DNA of 23,838 nt from Tritrichomonas foetus (GCA_001839685.1 MLAK01001252.1:1-23838), one strand, 5' to 3'. Positions 9,213-17,563 are shown, counted from the first letter of the stretch. Notes: generated from the letters alone by a model not told the origin. Translations and numbers: made by a program.

Positions 9213-9806
9213 ATGACCAAAGGTCGAACTCCAAAGAGAGTCATGAAAACTATATTATACACACATCCGGATGGAACAGTTACTTCCTACCCACTCAAAG
9301 AGTTGAAGCACGTTGGAAATATGAAAAGATCACCAAGAATTGATTACATGAAATTAACCGAGAATTTGACCATGCATATTAATGCAAAGAAGAAGACAGT
9401 AAATTCTGACACTACACCAAGCTCCCCAGAATTCAATTATTACAATGCAGGATTAGCCCAAGATAAACCCCAAATTTCACTCCAATCATTGGAAAACTGC
9501 GGTAATTCACTATTCGAAACAAGTGAACAGCTACCGATTTTGACGGATAATGATATGACACTTCAAACCGAGACGTCTTACTTTTACGCGAACACTGACT
9601 CATTCTTCACTCTAGCAGAAGACACAGATAACTATAATATATCTCAAGGAGATAATACATCCAATTTCTTCCCCATTGATGAGAATGCTGATCAACCCAT
9701 CGATCTCGATGGCCTTCAATATTCACTCACAGAACAGCCAATCAGCGAGCTTTCTAACGAGCTTTTGGTCCCATACGAAGAAAACGATGATTTCTTTTCT
9801 TATTAA
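9213..9806 (+). CDS. hypothetical protein, basic N-terminus and acidic C-terminus
   Basis: A 197-aa protein I do not recognise. The first ~65 residues are basic (KGRTPKR near the start, KRSPR, AKKK) and include the compact segment ILYTHPDGTVTSYPLKEL. The remaining ~130 residues are rich in Asp, Glu, Asn, Ser and Thr, with no membrane segment. A basic start and acidic tail is common in DNA-binding or nuclear regulatory proteins, but no named DNA-binding domain is visible, so that is only a suggestion. Support for a real gene comes from the initiator-like motif just before the ATG, non-random composition, and a stop TAA overlapping a TAAA signal. Confidence 0.7.
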   Translation: MTKGRTPKRVMKTILYTHPDGTVTSYPLKELKHVGNMKRSPRIDYMKLTENLTMHINAKKKTVNSDTTPSSPEFNYYNAGLAQDKPQISLQSLENCGNSLFETSEQLPILTDNDMTLQTETSYFYANTDSFFTLAEDTDNYNISQGDNTSNFFPIDENADQPIDLDGLQYSLTEQPISELSNELLVPYEENDDFFSY

Positions 9807-10117
9807 AGGTGCATTTGACGATGTACTGGGCGTTGTCGAACGCAATTGTGATTTTGTAAAAAAGTCATTTATTCATTTTTTTAATTTAATACGCCACAAC
9901 TGCGATTTTTATTTTAAACATTATTTCTTTCAATTTCTGATTTTTTATAGATGAAATGGAGTGATATGAACTCAATCATTGAATAGAAAATTTTCATGAA
10001 TTGAATAGAATGATATGACATAGAGTTTGGCTTGTAGCTAAATCACTGACAGTGAGATGACCATATATTAATAGAAAAAGTTATATAAATACTTCTGGCA
10101 AATAAATTTTATTTTCA
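9807..10117. other. intergenic region with short direct repeats
   Basis: It contains an exact 11-bp direct repeat ATTGAATAGAA at 9978-9988 and 10000-10010, with a GAAAATTTTC palindrome between. TGATATGA also occurs on both sides (about 9962 and 10011). These lie about 110 to 140 bp before the TKL-like kinase start and may be promoter elements. No gene is visible. Confidence 0.4.
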
Positions 10118-11077
10118 ATGAATCTACCTCTATTATCAGACCGAATTGGATCCGAAGAAGATTATATCGAATTAGATGAAATTGGGAATGGAAGTTTTGG
10201 CCAGATCAAAACTGTTATCGATCGGAGAAACAATAAAATATATGCAAAAAAGGATATCGAATTTGAGAGGGAAGATGACAGAGATTACTTTTTCAAAGAG
10301 GTTCTTACTCTTTACTTAGGCAAAATTCACAAGAATTTGCCTATACTTGGTCTTCGCGCATTCTTATTTCCATCTGGATCGAACAAAGGATTTATCATAA
10401 CAAAATATTTCGAGAATGGTGCTCTAAGTAATTATATTGATTCAAACAAAAGACCAAAAACAGTCTTAAACGATACCCAGAAATCCAAAATTATTTATGG
10501 AACTGCTTTTGGTCTTGCCTATCTGCACAAGCAATCGCTTATTCATAGAGACATTAAACCATCAAATATTTTATTAGACAAAAATTTGGAGCCTGTCATT
10601 GCAGACTTTGGCTTTTCTACTTCTTTAAGAATCCTTAAAACATTTAACATTGGCACATACATGTACATGGCGCCAGAAATTTATAATGAAGATTGTGATG
10701 AAGGAAAATATACGACAGCAGCAGATGTTTTTTCTTTTGCGGTAATGACACTTGAAATTATAACACACTCGCTATACATGAAAGGATGTCGAGATGAGAA
10801 AGATGCAATCCGGCAAATGAAGAAAGGAAATAGATATAAAATTTCTTCAAAATGCCCAGAAAATATGAAATGCTTAATCGAAGCATGCTGGAAACAGAAT
10901 CCATTAGAAAGAATGACAATGGAGGAGGTTGTATATCAAATGAAAAAAAAGAACTTTTTATTACCAAATTGTGACATCAAAGAATTTATGATATACGTGG
11001 AGAAACTCGATCAAGCTGCTACAAGCAATGGTTCAGAACCAGAAGAATGTGAGGATACAAAAGAATTCGATTTCTAA
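10118..11077 (+). CDS. TKL-like protein kinase
   Basis: A 319-aa kinase with domain at about 16-270. Motifs are GNGSFG (23-28), lysine K44 in YAKK, alpha-C Glu (about 61), HRDIKPSN (143-150), DFG (163-165), the activation segment GTYMYMAPE (ending 187), and DVFSFAVMTLEI then CWKQNPLERMTMEEV. HRDIKPSNILL with DVFSFA and the CWxxxPxxRMT ending are characteristic of TKL-type kinases, which are expanded in trichomonads and amoebae. All catalytic residues are present. The acidic C-terminal tail has no recognisable domain. The stop TAA overlaps a TAAA signal. It ends 212 bp before the tRNA-Tyr gene. Confidence 0.92.
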   Translation: MNLPLLSDRIGSEEDYIELDEIGNGSFGQIKTVIDRRNNKIYAKKDIEFEREDDRDYFFKEVLTLYLGKIHKNLPILGLRAFLFPSGSNKGFIITKYFENGALSNYIDSNKRPKTVLNDTQKSKIIYGTAFGLAYLHKQSLIHRDIKPSNILLDKNLEPVIADFGFSTSLRILKTFNIGTYMYMAPEIYNEDCDEGKYTTAADVFSFAVMTLEIITHSLYMKGCRDEKDAIRQMKKGNRYKISSKCPENMKCLIEACWKQNPLERMTMEEVVYQMKKKNFLLPNCDIKEFMIYVEKLDQAATSNGSEPEECEDTKEFDF

Positions 11078-11289
11078 AGGAAAATGATTGATTGATTCAA
11101 TAGTTTTTTGCTGATAAACTTTCTTTTAATCTGTAAATTTTTCGAATGACTTTGAAAATTTATGCAGACAATGTTGAGGAGAATAAAAAAGAGATAATTA
11201 ATTGTAATGATATCATGATAGATAGTGAAGAATCGTAGACAAAATGACGAATTCAGGTGAGATCAATTTAATGATTTCGGGCGATAGCG

Positions 11290-11374
11290 CCGCTCTTAGC
11301 TCAGTGGTAGAGCATGTGACTGTAGAATTACGGTTGTTATCACAGGGTCGCCGGTTCGATTCCAGCAGCGCGGA
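11290..11374 (+). tRNA. tRNA-Tyr (GUA) with 13-nt intron
   Basis: Folds as a tRNA: acceptor CCGCTCT (11290-11296), T8-A9, D arm GCTC-AGTGGTA-GAGC, anticodon stem TGTGA, loop with anticodon GTA at 11322-11324, a 13-nt intron at 11326-11338 in the canonical place after base 37, closing TCACA, variable GGGTC, T arm GCCGG-TTCGATT-CCAGC, acceptor 3' AGCGCGG and discriminator A. The C1-G72 pair and an intron in tRNA-Tyr(GUA) are usual for eukaryotes. Box B is GGTTCGATTCC. Eight Ts (11375-11382) form the Pol III terminator. Two pairs are mismatched: T5-C68 in the acceptor and C51-A63 in the T stem. The gene is the insertion target of the retrotransposon that follows and stays complete. Confidence 0.9.
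11326..11338 (+). other. tRNA-Tyr intron
   Basis: AATTACGGTTGTT lies between G37 and A38 of the tRNA. Removing it leaves a 72-nt tRNA with a regular 5-bp anticodon stem (TGTGA/TCACA) and a 7-nt loop CTGTAGA. Position and size suit the standard eukaryotic tRNA splicing endonuclease. Confidence 0.85.
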
Positions 11375-11382
11375 TTTTTTTT
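11359..11382 (+). repeat. target-site duplication, 5' copy
   Basis: ATTCCAGCAGCGCGGA followed by eight Ts: the last 16 nt of the tRNA-Tyr plus its terminator. The same string occurs at 17510-17533 after the element. The match may run on through the T-rich tract to about 11394 with two substitutions. A 24-bp perfect duplication flanking a reverse transcriptase gene marks retrotransposition. Confidence 0.88.
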
Positions 11383-11398
11383 CTTTTTATTTTTCGCG

Positions 11399-12274
11399 AT
11401 GTTTTTGGATAACGATTTTTTATACACACACTCGCTACAAGATCAGCTATCGAATGATCCAGGTTCCGAGAATTTCTCGAAATTAGATTTGCATCAAACA
11501 CAAATTATTGGGAGTAGTGGACTCAGTCCAGTTGGACCTACTCCTGATAACAATAACGAATCTAATGGTACAATTTATTTAGGTTTTAGATCATCACAGG
11601 AAAACATTTCGGAAGTTGATCAAACCCAATTCAACAATTATTTCAATTCAGCAATTAATTCGCCTACAGATTCTATTTATGATGTTAATCAAGTCAATCC
11701 TTCTATACAAAATTCAAATGATAATTATTTTCAAAATTCTCAATATGACTTTTCTAATTTTTCACAAAACTCTCGCTCTAACCAGGTGGAAATTTATGCA
11801 AATGATAATGATAGCTATGCTGATCAATTTAATCCAGATTGTTCACCAAATGTTAATTCTCCTCCGGAAATCGAGGTTAATCAGAATCTGGTTAACCAGA
11901 ATCATTTTTCTATATCTTCTCATTATAATCAAGATCAAAGTAATCCTCCTTTTGATCCGGTGGATCTCTATCAAACAGTGGACTTTGAATTCAATGATGA
12001 GGAGATTGATCATATGTTTGATGATCAAAATCCTCATCAATCTATGTTTGAAGTTCATGATAATGTTATATGTAATAGGAGTGATAAAGAAGAAGATGAA
12101 GATGATGAAGATTGGAGAGAAAGGAGGAGGACCGGTGACGACAAGTCAGAAAAAGTACTATTACAATCACATATAGTAGAAGTTCAGAATGAAATAGTAA
12201 CATCTCATCCAATTGTTCAATGGCATGAAGTTAATGTACAAAACGAATTAGTCTCTTCAAATATCATAGTTCAA
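11399..12274 (+). CDS. retrotransposon ORF, N-terminal segment
   Basis: First part of the element protein, 292 codons from the ATG that lies 24 nt after the tRNA. It is rich in Asn, Ser, Gln and Asp with no fold visible, then has an acidic/basic stretch (DKEEDEDDEDW then RERRR, about 12085-12135) and enters the 18-aa repeats. The frame closes downstream of the N at 12275. The repeat motif VQSH continues in the other frame, so one base is missing there by error or mutation. Low-complexity N-termini are common in such elements. The coding start is supported by uninterrupted N/S-rich composition from 11399; the frame is also open upstream through the tRNA, without an ATG. Confidence 0.75.
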
Positions 12275-12483
12275 NCCATGGTGTCCAAATTGATACTCAA
12301 GCCCTTCAGTCTGATGTATGTGTCCAGTCACATTCAGTCAATATTCAAAATGTGCCTTTGCAGTCAGATACTGTTGTGCAATCTCATANAGTAAATACTC
12401 ACTATGAGATGAAAAGTTCTGACGCAATTGTGCAATCTCATTCGGTATCAGTTAAGACTCAGGATCTCAACACAGAAATTTTT
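12161..12483 (+). repeat. six degenerate 54-bp (18-aa) tandem repeats
   Basis: Units start at 12161, 12215, 12269, 12322, 12376 and 12430 and read roughly VQSHxVxVQNxxLxSDxI. Each unit is exactly 18 codons except the third, which is 53 bp and contains the N at 12275. This register shows where the frame break lies. The repeats sit between the disordered N-terminus and the zinc fingers. Their role is unknown; they may mediate binding to protein or nucleic acid. Confidence 0.8.
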
Positions 12484-15400
12484 GTCCCTAAGTTTGTTAC
12501 TGACTTCCGTTATACNGAAGTTCCTATCCATGTCACAATTCCATTGCCTAGGNTTGTTGTTCACATACAAACTGGTGTTCATTCCGATGAATCTTGTCCT
12601 AATTATCATACTCTGAAGGATAATGGTAATGAGTCTGCCAGTTCGAACAGCGATCTAAGGAGTTCTGGAACTAACTCGGATACTGATACAGGATCTAATG
12701 TTCCCAGTGACAATGACACTCCTCCTCCTCCTCCTCCTTCTCCATCTTTTTCTGATGAGAATGGAGATTCTTGGAGGAATCACTTGAGTTCCATAGTCGA
12801 TGAAATGAAACTCGTTGATTCGAAATCAGATTTGGATAATTTGCTTACCCGTATCAAAGACTCCCAGATGNTATTTGATCATGATGATTTAAATGATGTT
12901 CAAGTGCTCCCAATTGTTTTGATGATGAAGGCACATGGTAGATGGATTGGTGTCGGGCAGTTTCTATGTCCTCAGTGTGAATGTACATTCGACACGGCAA
13001 TGAAACTGCACGCACACCAAGTATCTTCGCATGGCCGGTCTTCTAACACGCAGGATTTAGCTACTGTGGAGTATGTGACAAACAAAATCCTTAGGTGGAA
13101 AATTGATGGAAATCTGCCTGAGAAGATTCCACATTACAGGACGGTGTACAAGTGTCCATGTTACAATTGTTCATACATATCGCTTGTCTCGAGTTCGTTA
13201 GCATGCCACATAAGGAACTCGCATCAAGATGTNGAGGCGTTGCGACATAAGGTTGGCCTCTTCTGGGCAGTCAATGTCCAACAGGCCANAATACGTGACA
13301 GATTGTTGGTTGTGGATGACTTAGTCCACCCAATGAGGGCTGTGCTATGCAATAAATGTTTGCACTTCTTTGGTAAAGATGCGAACGCAGTGACATTACA
13401 CTCGAAGAAAGTTCACCCCGAGAGGAACATCCCAGGAGCGCGTACTAAGTTCCGCGAGGTGAGTTTTCAACCAGTATGGGTGCAGAAGGATGACGAGGAG
13501 TTAATAAGTATTATAGACCGCGACTTAGCTAACGAGAAATTAAGGACAGAACATNAACAAGAAATTATTGNTAANGAACGTAATGAGCTGCAATTGTTGG
13601 ATGATGTTGCGACTNCATCNATCTCCACTTCTCAGGTTGAAGTAAGTGATGCTTCAGATTTAGTTGCAATACCCGAAGAGCCTCAGACGAGTCAGTCAGA
13701 AGGTACTGCTCCTACACATGATGTTAATAATGCTGATGATGCTGATGATGCTAATGATGCTGATGATATTAATGATGTTAATGATGTTAATGAGACTAAT
13801 GACGCTAGTGTCAGACGAAGGCGTGTCTCCTCTTCCGATATAGATCTCCCTGTAATTGTTCCCAATAATTCTCATTCTATTGAATGGAAAATCTCAAAGG
13901 CCAAAAAATGGCTTGCAGCNTGTATTCAAGAAGATAGCGATGTTGTTATTTTACCNAAGCTGTGTGGTGANAGAGCAAAGAAGCTGCACAGCAGCCTAGT
14001 TTCATTGTTTCAGTTAGAAGTTAAAAGGCTCCTTGAACTGATGATTGTGGAAAACGCAGATTATGAAGTTCAAATGATTCTGCTAGATGGTTTGATAGCG
14101 AAAGTGCATCTCTTGGTTCGGAAAACCGTAAGACGAGTTCTGAAAATACCAGTTAACAATGTCTTCAGATCCAAGAGACGTTCTTTTCGGTCGAATCAAG
14201 CTCCGCTTCAGTTACGAGCTGCTAATAAGTTCGTGTCAGGAGTGGAATTGATTCAGAGTTTAAAGGATAAAGNTGATGATGATAGCACCCACAATCTTAT
14301 CGCGAATTTGAAGACTAGATTGGTTACATTCCTGACTCAAGCTCCGGATGATTTCAAAGAGATTGTCGGTGGTGACGACATATTAGCTCTTGACGCACTT
14401 GTTAATGATGATCACTTGGAAGATAGATTAGTGTTTATTAAGGCTAAATTNGAAGAGATCCGTCTGTCTGCTTGTAGTTCCGGTTCCAAGGCTTACAAAN
14501 GATTCATTCAAAGAATGTATCGNGAAGATGCATCAAGGACGTTGAAATGGTTCATTACTCCAAATGTGACTCCGGAATGTCCCATTGGAGTAGAAGAATT
14601 TGTGAACACATATGGAACCTCTTGGGAGTTACGTAACGATTGTAATGATGATCATATTTTTAAACTTCCTAACATCCTCAATGAAGACGATCGTGAATCT
14701 CTGATTAATATGTTGGAAGACCCGAAAGGCATTCGTGCTGTTATTAGCTCACGGTCCAATTTGTCGGCCTCGGGATGCGACGGGGTTGGCAATGCAGTAT
14801 GGAAAGCTGGAGGCGACTATACTGTTTTACTAATACAGTACATCATTAAAACTATGCTACNGACAGGAAAGTTTCCATCGATATTAAAACTCGCGAAAAC
14901 TGTGATGCTTTTCAAGAAAGGTGACGCCTCATCTCCGCGGTCATGGAGGCCTATCACTATTACTTCATCTTTATACAGGATTGTGATGTGCCAAGTTGCA
15001 CGCTCTTTCCAAGTACTGAATTCTATACATCCATTTGTATCAAGGTCACAGAAAGGTTTTATGAAGATCCCTGCTGGTGCTGCAGAGCACGCAACAACAG
15101 TGAACGAGATGATATTGGACGCTCGAAGGNGGAAAAAGTCAATCTTTCTGACAACAATTGACTTTCAGGATGCCTTTGGTTCCGTCCCTCATCAATTGAT
15201 CCAAATGGCGATGAATGACTTAGGTTTCCCTGTGGAGTTGGTTAAATCAATCATGGATTCTTATAAGCACAGTACGACCAGGATTTGTTCGATGGGAAAT
15301 AGGAGTAGAGAAATACGATTCATGAAAGGTGTGAAGCAAGGTTGTCNGCTAAGCCCCACATTGTTTAATTTGTGTATTGAACCATTACTAAGATGGTTAG

Positions 15401-16131
15401 ATGGTGATGAAGAAGATGGTTATCATTGGTCTTCCTTTTCATGTTCGGCTCAGGCCTATGCGGATGATCTTATCTTGATATCAGACACAGTTGAAGGTAT
15501 GAATAACCTGATTAACAAAGTAGAAAGATTCTGTGCCTTTGCAGGCAATATGAAAGTGAATGCTAAAAAATGTTCTAGTTTTACNTACGTTTATGGTAAT
15601 GGTGAAAGGTCTACAGCAGACCACAATTTTACGATCCAAGATGAACCTATTGCTAACTTGTCGATACAAACTGCAATTCACTATCTTGGATTACCAATTG
15701 CTGCATATGCTCCAGCTAAGAGGAGACATATGTTTCANAGGATTGTTGAAATGGATAATGACATCTCTTTGATCACAAACTCTCCATTAGAGTTCAAACA
15801 GATTTTAGATGCAGTGAAGAAGTTCGTTCTGCCACGTTTAGACTATGAACTTGTGGCAGGTGTGGCTCCTGTGAAGAAGCTCAAATCTCTTGACACTTCT
15901 ATTAGAGCTAAGCTCTCCAAAGTGTTACACTCTGCAGGTTTACCGACAGAAGTNTTCTATGCTCGTAAACGTGATGGTGGTCTTGGGTTTCAGAGATTAT
16001 GGTGTCGTGAGAAGATATTGACCGTTAGAACTTTCGTTGGGCTTGTTGAATCGAATGACAAATACACAAGAAAGCTTATTCAATATAACAAACAAACAAG
16101 AATTAAGTTTTCGAGGTGTTGTTGTCGATGA
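12276..16131 (+). CDS. retrotransposon ORF, zinc fingers and reverse transcriptase
   Basis: Central part of the element protein. Three C2H2 fingers occur at 12967-13032 (CPQC...HQVSSH), 13159-13224 (CYNC...HIRNSH) and 13348-13416 (CNKC...HSKKVH). Similar fingers in R2-type proteins bind the target DNA. A proline run PPPPPPSPS lies at about 12720 and an Asp/Asn run at 13720-13800. The reverse transcriptase spans about 14750-15640: ASGCDGVG, LFKKGD...WRPIT, RSQKGFM, motif A IDFQDAFGSVPH (Asp at 15160), motif B GVKQGC.LSP, motif C YADD (15456-15467) and motif D NAKKC. It is followed by a thumb-like region. The catalytic aspartates are intact. The frame ends at 16131 just past a TTTT run (16108-16111), where the product continues in the next frame. 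Confidence 0.92.
12967..13416 (+). other. three C2H2 zinc fingers of the retrotransposon protein
   Basis: Finger 1 is C-x2-C-x12-H-x4-H from 12967. Finger 2 is C-x2-C-x12-H-x4-H from 13159. Finger 3 is C-x2-C-x13-H-x4-H from 13348. They are regularly spaced ahead of the reverse transcriptase. In R2 elements N-terminal fingers contact target DNA; here they are candidates for recognising the tRNA-Tyr 3' end. Confidence 0.85.
13720..13803 (+). repeat. imperfect GATGMT/AATGAT repeat coding Asp/Asn-rich linker
   Basis: Short units such as GATGATGCT and AATGATGTT encode repeated ADD, AND and NDV triplets. It is a fast-evolving linker between the zinc fingers and the reverse transcriptase region, and a likely length-variable site among copies. 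Confidence 0.65.
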
Positions 16132-17464
16132 TTCTTCACCATTCTTAAATATCCCAGTTAAGCCTAATGGTACAATCAATGGTTCGATTAACCGTGGAAC
16201 TTCGACATTATTGTCTAGAACACTCCGTGCCCTTGTGAAGCTAGATATTGGTCTAATAAAACGCGATGGGAAATTCACGTTGAATGATTTGAAAAGTGGT
16301 AGAGAATTCAATATTAATCATACTAACTGCACTTCCACTATCAATGATGTAATTACCGATCGTGANTATGAGGAACTGTGCAAACATCCTCTAAAGGGTC
16401 ACACATTCAAGACACTTAATGACTCTCCATTCAGCAATTTCTTCATTGATTGCAACACTCCGACTACCGATTCGATTGTGAAGTTTGCTGTTAAGGCCAG
16501 ATGTAACTCACTCTTCACAGGTGAAATCAGGAANCACAAAAATAATGATAATGGTTCTTGCTCATCGTGTGGGGAACTTGAAAGTNTGCAACATATATTA
16601 AATGGTTGTCAACATAAGAAATTTTTATATACAAAGAGACATAATGCAGTTCAAAATGTACTAAGAGATTATATTGAATCTANGTTTAGAAATATAGTAG
16701 TCTTCAGTAATAGCCAAATTCGTGATAGAAATAGAAACCCAATGACTGGAGNAAACGCATCTTTGCGTCCAGACTTATGGTGGTGGAATAACAATTGCCT
16801 ACANATAGCNGAATTTACAATACCTTATGGTTCATTGAGTGAGAAATCAGGTAATCTCGAATCAACTCTTCTTACCAGAAGGAAGGAGAAGTTGAAGAAA
16901 TATGAACAATTGGTGAGAGATTGTAAGAATCAATTTGGTTGTAAGGTTTCTCTATATGTAATTGTTGTGTCGTCTCTTGGCGCATTACCAATTGAAACAG
17001 TTGCAGAAATCTCGAGATTAGCTANGAGCCACAAAGATAGGAAATTATTGNGCAAGCGTATGGTTGTAGCGGCTCTTAGAGAGTCTATGTTCCTCTATAA
17101 TAATTGGTTCCCTCAAAATACATCTTTGGTTCCAGATAACCAGATGCCACCTGATGCCTCAGTGGTAGAACCGGCCTCTGAGCGATCCTCCCAATCTGAT
17201 GAACCATCAGATTCGATGGAACAATCTCCTCATTGTTCTTTTGACGNTTCTCAGGCTCATAGCCTTCACTTCACCTCTGACATTGAGACTTCGGATGAAG
17301 CTGAAAATGGTGTAAANTCTATAATTGAAGAAGGGACGTTTCCTTACTGGTCCCATTTAGTTCCCAGTGAAGTGACGCATTCGGACTCTGTCCAACAGTC
17401 CGACCAAGTGACTCAAGACATCGATGAGGNTGATGTTCTTGCTAACCGAGTGCGGCAGCACTGA
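16037..17464 (+). CDS. retrotransposon ORF, CCHC knuckle and restriction-like endonuclease
   Basis: C-terminal part of the element protein. Protein-like sequence in this frame starts near 16109, after the TTTT run where the upstream frame breaks; the ATG at 16037 is probably not used. The knuckle CSSCGELES.QHILNGC at about 16559-16609 is C-x2-C-x7-H-x4-C, the spacing used in R2-type proteins. The nuclease core follows: RPDLWWW (RPD at 16766-16774), then a Glu in EFTIPYGS (16811) and a lysine-rich KLKKYEQL helix. This fits the PD-(D/E)xK-like endonuclease that nicks the target. A Ser/Glu/Asp-rich tail ends at TGA 17464. The 3' UTR is about 45 nt. Confidence 0.88.
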   Translation: MGLLNRMTNTQESLFNITNKQELSFRGVVVDDSSPFLNIPVKPNGTINGSINRGTSTLLSRTLRALVKLDIGLIKRDGKFTLNDLKSGREFNINHTNCTSTINDVITDRXYEELCKHPLKGHTFKTLNDSPFSNFFIDCNTPTTDSIVKFAVKARCNSLFTGEIRXHKNNDNGSCSSCGELESXQHILNGCQHKKFLYTKRHNAVQNVLRDYIESXFRNIVVFSNSQIRDRNRNPMTGXNASLRPDLWWWNNNCLXIXEFTIPYGSLSEKSGNLESTLLTRRKEKLKKYEQLVRDCKNQFGCKVSLYVIVVSSLGALPIETVAEISRLAXSHKDRKLLXKRMVVAALRESMFLYNNWFPQNTSLVPDNQMPPDASVVEPASERSSQSDEPSDSMEQSPHCSFDXSQAHSLHFTSDIETSDEAENGVXSIIEEGTFPYWSHLVPSEVTHSDSVQQSDQVTQDIDEXDVLANRVRQH

Positions 17465-17509
17465 GTTTTAGATGATTATATTCTATTCTTTCATTGCAAT
17501 AAACGTACA

Positions 17510-17522
17510 ATTCCAGCAGCGC

Positions 17523-17560
<38 letters not shown>
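17510..17560 (+). repeat. target-site duplication, 3' copy (tRNA-Tyr 3' fragment) and T35
   Basis: ATTCCAGCAGCGCGGA repeats the last 16 nt of the tRNA-Tyr and is followed by 35 Ts (17526-17560), compared with 8 Ts in the upstream copy. It is a tRNA stump lacking D arm, anticodon arm and most of box B, so it is not a functional tRNA. It marks the right edge of the element. The long T-run is either the original terminator or slippage. Confidence 0.88.

Positions 17561-17563
<3 letters not shown>

Larger units (their letters stand above)
11383..17509 (+). mobile_element. non-LTR retrotransposon (restriction-like endonuclease type) in tRNA-Tyr
   Basis: A ~6.13-kb element between two 24-bp direct repeats of the tRNA-Tyr 3' end. 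It encodes one long protein with three C2H2 zinc fingers, a reverse transcriptase, a CX2CX7HX4C knuckle and a PD-type nuclease. That order is diagnostic of R2/NeSL/CRE/Genie-type site-specific non-LTR elements, which insert by target-primed reverse transcription. There is no LTR and no poly(A) tail; it ends AATAAACGTACA right before the duplication. The leader before the ATG is at most 16 nt and the 3' UTR about 45 nt. Two frame breaks and about 37 N bases, all inside the element from 12275 on, point to a multi-copy family with imperfect consensus. The exact 5' boundary is uncertain within 11383-11398. Confidence 0.9.

Noticed and set aside
9134..9343. 69-codon frame overlapping the start of the 9213 gene
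   Set aside because: It runs through the initiator-like motif and is in a different frame from the better-supported gene.
11244..11486. Open frame running across the tRNA-Tyr gene
   Set aside because: It overlaps a well-folded tRNA and the element start in an unrelated frame; the composition is not protein-like.
13720..13803. CRISPR-like or satellite array
   Set aside because: Short imperfect trinucleotide-type repeat inside a coding frame, with no spacers.
16037..16108. ATG at 16037 as start of a separate second retrotransposon ORF
   Set aside because: The upstream RT frame is protein-like through this interval, and the knuckle/nuclease normally forms one protein with the RT, so a frame break near 16108 is the better explanation.
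11383..17509. LTR retrotransposon or Maverick-type element
   Set aside because: No long terminal repeats, no integrase, protease or capsid gene; the domain order and nuclease type fit a non-LTR element.
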